Below are positions 1 through 7,461 of a stretch of 35,455 nt of DNA, piece after piece. Position 1 is the first letter of the stretch; the number at the start of each line of letters is the position of its first letter. The position numbers and the translations under genes were made by a program. Origin of the DNA: Flavobacteriales bacterium (GTDB taxonomy: Bacteria; Bacteroidota; Bacteroidia; Flavobacteriales_C; GCA-002722245); the NCBI GenBank assembly GCA_023251075.1, contig JAHEZM010000030.1:1-35455 (forward strand), written 5' to 3'. Under the pieces are notes generated by a model. The model saw nothing but the letters and a program-made list of their open reading frames with translations, did not search any database and was not told where the DNA came from.

Positions 1-2106
1 TCTGGTGGTGGTGTTTGTAATTACTTTGGAAAGCAATTCACCAATTATGATAAATCGGCCGGGCTCGGTGGCAATTTTATTTACAGTATTTTCAGAGATA
101 GCAAAAATCGATTGTGGATTGGTAATTCTGATAAAGGAATTAGTATTCTCGATTCCAGTATTTTCAAATCTTACAGTGCCACCAATGGATTTGGAGATTT
201 TAAAGTAAAAGCCATTGCTGAAGATAGCTGGGGAAATATTTATTTAGGTACTGATGGACAAGGATTGTATCGTTACGATTCCACCGGATTTCATGTAGTG
301 GAGGGATTGGGGAAAAAATACATTAGAGCATTGATCAAAGATAGAGACAGCAACTTGTGGGTTGCCACTGCCGGAACTGGTTTATATCAATTGAGCTTTA
401 AGCAGGAAAGATTTATTCTTAAAAATTACAATACCCGAGATGGCTTGCTGCATGATCGTCTTACTTCGTTATTTCTCGACAAACAAAATAGATTGTGGTA
501 TGGTACCGAAAACGATGGTATTGGATGTTTAAAAAACAACACCATTCTAAATATTCATATCAGTGTTCGCGAAGGATTAAGATCTAATTCTATTCGCTGC
601 TTTGCCGAAGACGAAAGTGGTTTCTTGTGGATTGGTACCGCAGGATCAGGAATTTCTTCGATGGCTTTGTATCAGGGTGATTTTAAAATCAATTCTTACA
701 ATCATGAAAACGGACTCACTTCCTCCAACGTTTATTTACTTACTGTAGATCGATTGAATCATTTGTTTGTGGGAACAGAAACCGGATTGGATTATTTGGT
801 TTTAGATAAACTAAGAAAACCTTTGCAAATTAAACATTACAGCAAAGGTGAAGGTTTTATAGGAATAGAAACTTGTCAGAATGCCGTTTTCAACGACAAC
901 GATGGAACTATTTGGTTTGGAACCATCAACTGTCTTTCCAAATTTAACCCGGCCAATAAAGTAAAAAATGAATTCGCTCCCATCATTAGTATTACCGATG
1001 TAAAATTATATTATGAAAGTATTTCCAACACTGCTTACAAATCCTTCGCGGGTGATTGGAATTCGGTAAAACATCTAGAATTACCCTACGATCAAAATCA
1101 TTTGAGTTTTGATTTTATGGCCATTAATTTCAGCAATCCTGAAGCCGTAAAATACCAATGGAAACTGGTGGGCTTCGACGAAAACTGGTCGCCACCCAGC
1201 AAAGACCACAGCATAGTGTATTCCAATTTGAGTCCGGGCAATTACAACTTCATGGTAAAAGCTTGCAATGAAGACGGCGTTTGGAATAAAGAACCGGTAA
1301 TGATCTCCTTTGTAATTTACCCGCCTTTCTGGATGAGATGGTGGTTTATTACATTAATCGTATTAATTATTGGAGGAAGTATCTTTTTTGTTTTCAAATG
1401 GAGAATCAATCGCATTGAGAAAAAAGCTTCTGAAGAAAGAAAAAAAATACAGATGGAAAAAGATATTGTGGAGCTCGAACAAAAAGCTTTGCGCTTACAA
1501 ATGAATCCACATTTTATTTTCAATGCGCTAAATTCTATTCAGTCTCAAATTGGTACTAATAACGATCAGGCTGCACGATATTATTTAGCGAAATTCTCAC
1601 GCTTAATGCGCCAGATTCTCGACAACTCGAGAAACACTTTTATTACTTTAGAAGAAGAAGCACATACCATTGAAAACTATTTGCTGATAGAAAAATTTTG
1701 TAACGGAGATCGCTTCGATTATACCGTAACTATTCAAGACAGTATTGAAAAAGATTATGTAAAAATTCCGCCCATGCTGTTGCAACCCTTCGTGGAAAAT
1801 GCCATTAAACATGGCTTAAAACATATTTCTGAAAAAAGAGGAATGATTGCAGTTGATTTTGTGGAAGTAAATAATTTGTTAGAATGTTCGGTTACCGACA
1901 ATGGAATTGGAAGAGAAAAAGCGGCTGAGTTAAATACGGTGAGTAAAGAAACCTATCACAAATCAACAGCTTTACTGGTAACACAAGAAAGGTTAGACCT
2001 CCTACAAAAAGATAAAAATGTACAATCTTTAGAAATTATAGATTTGTATGATGAAAAAGGTGTAGCATGTGGCACCAAAGTAATAGTTAGAATTCCCATA
2101 TCTTAA
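1..2106 (+). CDS. Reg_prop/Y_Y_Y LytS-type sensor histidine kinase, 5' end cut by window
   Basis: The frame is open from base 1 to the stop at 2106, so the true start lies outside the window; about 701 residues are visible. The N-terminal part is built of Reg_prop beta-propeller repeats (recurring 'RLWIG', 'FLWIGT', 'TIWFGT' strands). A Y_Y_Y domain follows ('YQWKLVGFDENWSP', about 1150-1310), then one membrane helix near 1320-1395, a short coiled coil, and a LytS/YehU-type kinase core. The phospho-acceptor His sits in 'MNPHFIFNAL' (codon 1510-1512), the ATPase N-box is 'VENAIKHG' (about 1792-1815), and the G-box is 'DNGIGR'. The propeller is expected to be periplasmic and the kinase cytoplasmic. 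It lies 9 bp ahead of a LytTR regulator, its likely partner. The ligand cannot be read from the sequence. This architecture is common in Bacteroidota and is not a full hybrid, since the regulator is a separate gene. Confidence 0.93.
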   Translation, partial: SGGGVCNYFGKQFTNYDKSAGLGGNFIYSIFRDSKNRLWIGNSDKGISILDSSIFKSYSATNGFGDFKVKAIAEDSWGNIYLGTDGQGLYRYDSTGFHVVEGLGKKYIRALIKDRDSNLWVATAGTGLYQLSFKQERFILKNYNTRDGLLHDRLTSLFLDKQNRLWYGTENDGIGCLKNNTILNIHISVREGLRSNSIRCFAEDESGFLWIGTAGSGISSMALYQGDFKINSYNHENGLTSSNVYLLTVDRLNHLFVGTETGLDYLVLDKLRKPLQIKHYSKGEGFIGIETCQNAVFNDNDGTIWFGTINCLSKFNPANKVKNEFAPIISITDVKLYYESISNTAYKSFAGDWNSVKHLELPYDQNHLSFDFMAINFSNPEAVKYQWKLVGFDENWSPPSKDHSIVYSNLSPGNYNFMVKACNEDGVWNKEPVMISFVIYPPFWMRWWFITLIVLIIGGSIFFVFKWRINRIEKKASEERKKIQMEKDIVELEQKALRLQMNPHFIFNALNSIQSQIGTNNDQAARYYLAKFSRLMRQILDNSRNTFITLEEEAHTIENYLLIEKFCNGDRFDYTVTIQDSIEKDYVKIPPMLLQPFVENAIKHGLKHISEKRGMIAVDFVEVNNLLECSVTDNGIGREKAAELNTVSKETYHKSTALLVTQERLDLLQKDKNVQSLEIIDLYDEKGVACGTKVIVRIPIS

Positions 2107-2115
2107 ATTTGAATT

Positions 2116-2859
2116 ATGATAAAGGCAATTATTATCGACGACATTGAACAAGCAAGAATAACGCTTAAAAAAGATTTAGAAACTTATAGTCCGGATATTG
2201 AAATAATCGGCGAAGCCAACGGTGTAATTGAAGGAGCAAAATTGCTCAACAAAATTCAACCCGACATTCTTTTTCTCGACATTCAAATGCAGGACGGAAG
2301 TGGTTTTGATTTACTGGATATTTTAAAAGACATTCCGTTTAAAATTATATTTATCACTGCTTCCGACGCTCATGCTATTAAAGCATTTCGCTATGCAGCT
2401 ATTGATTATTTAATGAAACCCGTTGATCCGGATGAACTGGTTACTGCGATCAATAAATACCGCAATCAGAAATTAGATGAGAATGAAAAATACAAACTCT
2501 TAAATTACTCTCTGAAAAATCACCACAAACCCAATGAACGTTTGGCTCTTCACACACAAGAGAAAATTCATATTGTAAATATTGGTGATATTTTACGTTG
2601 CGAAAGCAATGTAAATTACACCGAATTTCATTTCACTGCATCGAAAAAACTATTGGTGACCAAAACACTTAAAGATTTCGAAGATTTGTTGAGCGATCAG
2701 GGTTTTTACAGAGTACATCAATCTCACTTAGTAAATACAAAATGCATTAAAGAATTTGTAAAAACAGATGGCGGATATTTGATTATGAACGATGGTAGTA
2801 GCGTTCCTGTTTCAGTAAGAAAGCGTCCGGAAGTAATGAAAATGCTGGAGGATTTATAG
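2116..2859 (+). CDS. LytTR-family response regulator
   Basis: This is a 247-residue DNA-binding response regulator. The receiver domain (about 1-120) has the acidic pair D8-D9, the phospho-acceptor D55 in 'FLDIQMQDG', T81 in 'FITAS' and K101 in 'YLMKPVD'. The C-terminal half (about 140-245) is a LytTR DNA-binding domain: 'ILRCESNVNYTEFH', 'FYRVHQSHLVNTKCI' and 'VPVSVRKRP' are characteristic. The gene follows the kinase after 9 bp, so the two are almost certainly co-transcribed and form one two-component system. Target genes are not evident nearby. Length is normal for the family and no residue is missing. Confidence 0.96.
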   Translation: MIKAIIIDDIEQARITLKKDLETYSPDIEIIGEANGVIEGAKLLNKIQPDILFLDIQMQDGSGFDLLDILKDIPFKIIFITASDAHAIKAFRYAAIDYLMKPVDPDELVTAINKYRNQKLDENEKYKLLNYSLKNHHKPNERLALHTQEKIHIVNIGDILRCESNVNYTEFHFTASKKLLVTKTLKDFEDLLSDQGFYRVHQSHLVNTKCIKEFVKTDGGYLIMNDGSSVPVSVRKRPEVMKMLEDL

Positions 2860-2890
2860 CACTTAAAAATAACTTTTTTATCACTCTATT

Positions 2891-2931
2891 AAAACAGAAA
2901 AGGTCGTGAATTTCACGACCTTTTCTGTTTT
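2891..2931. terminator. Bidirectional intrinsic terminator, 20-bp perfect palindrome
   Basis: Arms 2891-2910 (AAAACAGAAAAGGTCGTGAA) and 2912-2931 are perfect reverse complements around a single T; in RNA the centre would open to a slightly larger loop. The A-rich outer left arm and T-rich right arm give a U-tract for both strands. It lies between the response regulator (+) and the desaturase (-), so it should end transcription from both sides. Confidence 0.9.
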
Positions 2932-2943
2932 TAATATTTTAAA

Positions 2944-4023
2944 CTAGGCAGCAGCTCCTGTTTGTTTCAAATAAATCATATGCGATTTAAATGCTTGCCA
3001 CATAGAAGGAAAGGTTCTATACGTAATCTTATATTCTTTACAGGTTTCCTGTACTATTTTACGAATCTCGGGATAGTGCACATGACTGACTTTAGGAAAT
3101 AAGTGATGAATCACCTGAAAATTTAAACCACCTAGCATCCAAGTCCAAAATCTACTATTGGGAGCAAAGTCAACTGTAGTATTCAATTGGTAAACTGCCC
3201 ACTCTGCCTCTACTACTGTTAACCCCTCCTTATTGGGAGCAAAGAAATGAGCATCTTCAACAATATGCGCTAACTGAAATACAACCGAAAGTACTACTCC
3301 ACCAGTGAAAGCCATAATAGAATAACCTATCAAAAATTTCCAGAAACCAACATAAATAATAGGAACAACAATAAACAAAGAGTAATTCACCACTTTTGAT
3401 ATCCAAAAGTTAAGATGTTCATGTGTTTTCAACTTTCTCAATGGAACGCCATCCGACACCTGTTTAGAGAAATACTTATAATAATCGGTATAAAAAACCC
3501 AGTAGAAGTACATAAACCCATACAAAAACAAACCATAAATGTGTTGAAACTTATGGAATTTCAATTTAGGTTGGTCTTTGTGTAAACGAATTAACGATCC
3601 TGCATCAATATCATCATCGTGTCCTTCAATGTTCGTATAGGTGTGGTGGGCAATATTGTGTTTTTGCTTCCACATCATTACACTTCCTCCCAATACATTG
3701 AGGGAGTGCCCCATGATTTCATTAATCCACTTAATTTTCGAATAACTGCCATGAGCACCATCGTGCATTACATTAAAACCTATAGCTGCTACATTTACTC
3801 CAAACAACATACATAAAGTAATGTTGATTAAAACGCTTTCTGGTTGAACGAAAACTAACAAAATATACATCAGCACTATGGTGCTAATTAAAACGAAGGT
3901 TTTGGAAAACAATTTAAAATTTCCTGTGGGTTCTATCTTGTTCTGTTTGAAGTATGCATCTACTCTCTCACGCAAAGCCGAAAAGAAGACCGCATCTTTA
4001 TTATTAAACTTAACTTTTGCCAT
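2944..4023 (-). CDS. Membrane fatty acid (acyl-CoA/acyl-lipid) desaturase
   Basis: This 359-residue integral membrane di-iron enzyme introduces a double bond into a fatty acyl chain using O2. The three histidine boxes are visible: HDGAH (87-91), HNIAHH (122-127) and QVIHH (303-307). Glutamine at the start of the third box is typical of 'front-end' (delta-5/delta-6-like) and linoleoyl-CoA-desaturase-annotated bacterial enzymes. Hydrophobic pairs lie near 43-60, 64-85, 160-180 and 215-250. There is no fused cytochrome b5 domain, so electrons must come from a separate donor. Regiospecificity cannot be assigned from sequence. It is a single-gene unit with its own promoter just upstream, and it ends at the palindromic terminator. 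Confidence 0.92.
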   Translation of the reverse strand: MAKVKFNNKDAVFFSALRERVDAYFKQNKIEPTGNFKLFSKTFVLISTIVLMYILLVFVQPESVLINITLCMLFGVNVAAIGFNVMHDGAHGSYSKIKWINEIMGHSLNVLGGSVMMWKQKHNIAHHTYTNIEGHDDDIDAGSLIRLHKDQPKLKFHKFQHIYGLFLYGFMYFYWVFYTDYYKYFSKQVSDGVPLRKLKTHEHLNFWISKVVNYSLFIVVPIIYVGFWKFLIGYSIMAFTGGVVLSVVFQLAHIVEDAHFFAPNKEGLTVVEAEWAVYQLNTTVDFAPNSRFWTWMLGGLNFQVIHHLFPKVSHVHYPEIRKIVQETCKEYKITYRTFPSMWQAFKSHMIYLKQTGAAA

Positions 4024-4039
4024 TTTCTGAATTTGACCA

Positions 4040-4069
4040 CAAATATAAGCATTTAACCGCTGACAACAA
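4040..4069 (-). promoter_or_regulatory. Bacteroidota-type promoter of the desaturase gene
   Basis: On the minus strand TTG (4067-4069), a 19-bp spacer and TATATTTG (4040-4047) match the Bacteroidota TTTG/TAnnTTTG promoter. The expected start near 4034 would give a short leader of about 11 bases before the ATG at 4023. Confidence 0.7.
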
Positions 4070-4134
4070 GGTAAGGCCCTCTTTAGTTATAAACGCCTGT
4101 GGATAAAACTGTTTGTTACTTTTATTGAAACAAC

Positions 4135-5112
4135 TCAACACGACCAGGAAGTTGGAACCCTATCCCATCGGTTAGCCTTTAATTGACTGAGGGTTTGAGA
4201 ACTTAGTTCTGAATTTACAAGAGCCCCCATCTTCATATTGTTTTCCACATTTCTGATTTTCCTCATACCTGGAATTACAGTGGAAACTGTAGGATGATTC
4301 AAAATAAAGCGCAAAGCCAATTGAGCCAGCGACATTTCTGCCGGAACAAGGCTTTTCAAACGTTCAACACGCTCAAGAGTATTAATCAGATTCTCTTTTC
4401 CAAAATACACATTTCTAAAATCTCCCTCATCCCATTTAGAATTAATATCCAACGCTCCGGTTAAAGAGCCTTCATCAAAAGGAACTCTGGCTATTATGGC
4501 AATTTTTTCCTTTTCACAATAAGGGAACAACTCATCTTCAGGAGACTGATCGAATATATTGTAAATCACCTGAACCACATCTATCAGTTGAGTTTCCAAA
4601 GCCTTTAGGCAATTCACCGGCTCCCATCGGTTAACACTAATACCAAAAGACCTTACCTTACCTTCTTTCTTTAATTTTTCAATCGCTTTTTTCCAATCAT
4701 CTGTTGAACTCCAGCTATCTTCCCACACATGAAATTGCATTAAATCAATAGTATCTACCTTCAAATTCTGTAAACTTTTTTCTGTAAATTGAACAATATG
4801 ATCAAAAGGAAATACCTCTTCTATTTTTGAATCTTTTATTGGAGGCCACTGATGGTTTTTGGGAGGAATTTTTGTAGCAGCATACAAGCGTTTTTCTGGA
4901 TGGCGACGAATTAGATCTGCCAAAATATTTTCGCTTTTACCAGCTCCATAGGCCCAAGCAGTATCAAAGAAATTACATCCTAACTCAACCGCTTTATCCA
5001 AAGCCATTTCTGTTTCTTTGAGATCACCTCCACTCCAACCAGCCATGCCCCACATTCCATATCCTACTTCACTAATATTCCAATTTAATCGACCAAATTT
5101 TCTGTATTGCAT
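4135..5112 (-). CDS. Aldo/keto reductase
   Basis: This is a 325-residue NAD(P)H-dependent oxidoreductase of the AKR (beta/alpha)8 superfamily. The catalytic tetrad is in place: D50 ('FFDTAWAYG'), Y55, K81 ('AATKIPP') and H128 ('LMQFHVWED'). The family N-terminal motif ('RKFGRLNWNISEVGYG') and C-terminal cofactor-binding segment ('VIPGMRKIRNVENNM') are both present. The substrate is not predictable; members reduce a wide range of aldehydes and ketones. It sits alone between the desaturase (same strand, 111 bp downstream) and the divergent serC gene, and has its own promoter, so it is probably transcribed separately. Confidence 0.93.
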   Translation of the reverse strand: MQYRKFGRLNWNISEVGYGMWGMAGWSGGDLKETEMALDKAVELGCNFFDTAWAYGAGKSENILADLIRRHPEKRLYAATKIPPKNHQWPPIKDSKIEEVFPFDHIVQFTEKSLQNLKVDTIDLMQFHVWEDSWSSTDDWKKAIEKLKKEGKVRSFGISVNRWEPVNCLKALETQLIDVVQVIYNIFDQSPEDELFPYCEKEKIAIIARVPFDEGSLTGALDINSKWDEGDFRNVYFGKENLINTLERVERLKSLVPAEMSLAQLALRFILNHPTVSTVIPGMRKIRNVENNMKMGALVNSELSSQTLSQLKANRWDRVPTSWSC

Positions 5113-5150
5113 AAATAAATTTTTAAGAGAAAAGTAGAGAGAAGTGAAAT

Positions 5151-5181
5151 CAAAAGTAAGAAAACATATTGCTCAATCCAA
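5151..5181 (-). promoter_or_regulatory. Promoter of the aldo/keto reductase gene
   Basis: The minus strand carries TTG (5179-5181), a 20-bp spacer and TACTTTTG (5151-5158), a full match to TAnnTTTG. It leaves a leader of roughly 30 bases before the ATG at 5112. It overlaps the divergent serC promoter region. Confidence 0.6.
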
Positions 5182-5199
5182 CTCAAAAAAGTAATTTCA
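5169..5199 (+). promoter_or_regulatory. Weak candidate promoter for serC-serA
   Basis: TTG (5169-5171), a 20-bp spacer and TAATTTCA (5192-5199) approximate the Bacteroidota consensus with two mismatches in the -7 box. The position, about 17 bp before the serC ATG, fits. It overlaps the opposing promoter at 5151-5181, so the two could compete. Confidence 0.4.
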
Positions 5200-5215
5200 C
5201 AGCTCAATTTTATTT

Positions 5216-6292
5216 ATGAGCAAACACATTCACAATTTCAGTTCAGGACCTTGTATCCTTCCCATAGAAGTAATGAAAAAAGCTGCCGAAGCAGTGATTG
5301 AATACAACAACAGTGGTTTATCTATTATAGAAATGTCGCACCGCAGTCCGGAATTCGAAGATGTAATGGCGCAGTCTTTCGCCATCTTCCGTGAATTGAT
5401 GAATGTTCCAGATGATTACGATGTTATGTTTTTACAAGGCGGAGCGAGTTTACAATTTACCATGATTCCTCAAAATCTTTTGCCTCAAGGTGCTAAGGCA
5501 GGCTATGTGAATACAGGTGTGTGGGCTACAAAAGCAATGAAGGAAGCTAAAATGTTTGGGGAGGTTGCAGAATTAGCTTCTTCAAAAGATGCGAATTTTA
5601 ATTTTATTCCAAAAGACTATAACATCCCAAAAGACTTAAAATACTTGCATTTAACAAGTAACAACACCATTTACGGAACGCAGTACAAATCTTTTCCAGA
5701 AACGAATATTCCATTGATTTGCGATATGTCTTCTGATATTATGAGCAAACCCGTGAATATTTCTAAATTCGACTTAATCTACGCTGGTGCGCAAAAGAAT
5801 ATTGGACCGGCAGGAGTGGTAATTGTAATTGCTAAAAAAGGAATTTTCGGCAAAACAGGCAGAGCTATTCCAACGATGATGGATTATCAAACACATATCG
5901 ATAATGCATCAATGTTCAATACTCCTCCATGTTTTTCAATTTACACCTGCTTACTAACTATGCAATGGTTAAAGAAATTGGGCGGAGTGGTCACCATTGA
6001 AAAAATGAACGAGAAAAAAGCGCAACTGCTATACGATGAAATCGATAGCAACCCTTTATTCGTAGGTACTGCCGCAGTAGAAGATCGCTCATTAATGAAT
6101 GTAACTTTTGTAATGAAAGATGCTTCTTTAGAAAAAGAATTTTTGACTTTGGCTGAAGATCGCGGATTAAGTGGAATCAAAGGCCACAGGAGTGTGGGCG
6201 GATTCCGAGCATCAATTTATAACGCAATGCCTATTGAAAGCGTACAAGCATTGGTAGATGCAATGAGAGATTTTGCAAAAGCAAAAGCTTAA
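5216..6292 (+). CDS. serC: Phosphoserine aminotransferase
   Basis: SerC (358 residues, normal length) is a PLP-dependent class V aminotransferase that converts 3-phosphohydroxypyruvate and glutamate to phosphoserine and 2-oxoglutarate; it can also serve pyridoxal-phosphate synthesis. Visible landmarks are the N-terminal 'HNFSSGPCILP', 'EMSHRSPEF', the cofactor-phosphate loop 'FLQGGASLQF' (73-81), and the PLP lysine K194 in 'YAGAQKNIGPAG'. 'IKGHRSVGGFRASIYNA' near the C-terminus carries substrate-phosphate-binding residues. serA follows after 20 bp on the same strand, giving the usual Bacteroidota serC-serA pair. No serB is present in the window. Confidence 0.97.
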   Translation: MSKHIHNFSSGPCILPIEVMKKAAEAVIEYNNSGLSIIEMSHRSPEFEDVMAQSFAIFRELMNVPDDYDVMFLQGGASLQFTMIPQNLLPQGAKAGYVNTGVWATKAMKEAKMFGEVAELASSKDANFNFIPKDYNIPKDLKYLHLTSNNTIYGTQYKSFPETNIPLICDMSSDIMSKPVNISKFDLIYAGAQKNIGPAGVVIVIAKKGIFGKTGRAIPTMMDYQTHIDNASMFNTPPCFSIYTCLLTMQWLKKLGGVVTIEKMNEKKAQLLYDEIDSNPLFVGTAAVEDRSLMNVTFVMKDASLEKEFLTLAEDRGLSGIKGHRSVGGFRASIYNAMPIESVQALVDAMRDFAKAKA

Positions 6293-6312
6293 CAAAGCGC
6301 TTCTTCTATTTT

Positions 6313-7257
6313 ATGAAAAAAACGGTTTTAATTAATGATTCTTTTCATCCTGCAGGAATGCAATTGTTGAAGGATAAAAATTTCGATTTGCATTTTGGTG
6401 CATATAAGGGCCAGGAGTTAGTCGACTTCATCAATCAACATCAAATACAATCTCTTTTAGTTAGAAGTGCTACAAAAGTTAACCGACAAATAATTGAAAA
6501 TTGCCCTTCTTTAAAACATATTGGAAGAGGTGGTGTTGGAATGGATAATATCGATGAAGAGACTTGTAAAGAAAAAGGAATCATTGCATTCAATACTCCG
6601 GGAGGTTCCACTACCGCTGTTGCAGAAATGGTATTTGCCCATCTCCTATCTTATTACCGCTATATAAGTGAGAGCAATAAACATATTTCACAAAACATTT
6701 CTGAACTGGGAAAACTAAAAAAAGAATTTTCCAAAGGCCACGAATTAAAAGGAAAAACAATTGGCGTAATTGGAACAGGACGAATTGGCTGCGAAGTGAT
6801 TCGATTGGCTTTATCTTTTGGGATGAAAGTGATCGCTTATCATCCCAGCAAAAACGAAATTATTATTCCCTTCAATATTTCTGAAAATAAATTCGATATA
6901 AAAATCGCCATCAGTTCTTTAAATGATTTACTAAAAGAAAGTGATATTATTTCTCTTCATATTCCGCATCAAAATAAACCCATTTTAACTCGGGAATTAT
7001 TCCAGGAAATGAAAAAAGGAGTAGTATTAATCAACACATCGCGCAGTAGCAATGTAGATGAAGCTGATCTGCTGGAAGCAATAAATAACGAAATTGTTAG
7101 TCATGCCTCACTCGATGTATTTAACAGCAATACAAATACAGAACTTCTTTTACATAAAAACATTTCTATTACTCCTCACTTAGGAGCCTCTACAGAAGAA
7201 GCACAAGAAAAAATATCTATTGAAATTGCACAAAAACTGATCAGCTTAACAATTTAG
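6313..7257 (+). CDS. serA: D-3-phosphoglycerate dehydrogenase (short form, no ACT domain)
   Basis: This 314-residue NAD-dependent 2-hydroxyacid dehydrogenase should oxidise 3-phosphoglycerate to 3-phosphohydroxypyruvate, the substrate of the adjacent SerC. 'GRGGVGMDNID' and the C-terminal 'PHLGASTEEAQ' are SerA-type signatures. The Rossmann motif is GVIGTGRIG (151-159). Catalytic R244 ('NTSRSSNVDE') and H289 are present. The third catalytic residue, Glu in the usual 'DVFxxEP' motif, appears to be Asn273 ('LDVFNSNTNTEL'), and the usual 'ARGG' around the Arg is 'SRSS'. The regulatory ACT domain is absent, so classical serine feedback inhibition is unlikely. The operon with serC supports the assignment despite the divergent active-site loop. 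Confidence 0.9.
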   Translation: MKKTVLINDSFHPAGMQLLKDKNFDLHFGAYKGQELVDFINQHQIQSLLVRSATKVNRQIIENCPSLKHIGRGGVGMDNIDEETCKEKGIIAFNTPGGSTTAVAEMVFAHLLSYYRYISESNKHISQNISELGKLKKEFSKGHELKGKTIGVIGTGRIGCEVIRLALSFGMKVIAYHPSKNEIIIPFNISENKFDIKIAISSLNDLLKESDIISLHIPHQNKPILTRELFQEMKKGVVLINTSRSSNVDEADLLEAINNEIVSHASLDVFNSNTNTELLLHKNISITPHLGASTEEAQEKISIEIAQKLISLTI

Positions 7258-7407
7258 TAATGATGTGATATTGTTAACGTAATCGTTTTTGAAAATTCTT
7301 TTACTTTCTTTGGTACATAAGTTCTAACAACGTATAGTTGAACACCTCAAATCAAATGTGTTAGCAGCCCATGCAACATTTAATTTATAAAGGTGTTTTA
7401 AAGAAAT

Positions 7408-7442
7408 AAAAAAGTCCTCGTTTAAAAAACGAGGACTTTTTT
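7408..7442. terminator. Bidirectional terminator between serA and the T9SS protein
   Basis: Arms 7408-7423 (AAAAAAGTCCTCGTTT) and 7427-7442 are perfect 16-bp complements with an AAA loop. Outer A/T tracts serve both strands. It closes the serC-serA unit and the convergent large secreted-protein gene. The rest of 7258-7461 shows nothing else recognisable. Confidence 0.88.
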
Positions 7443-7461
7443 ATTTTCTAATCTTTTGATT

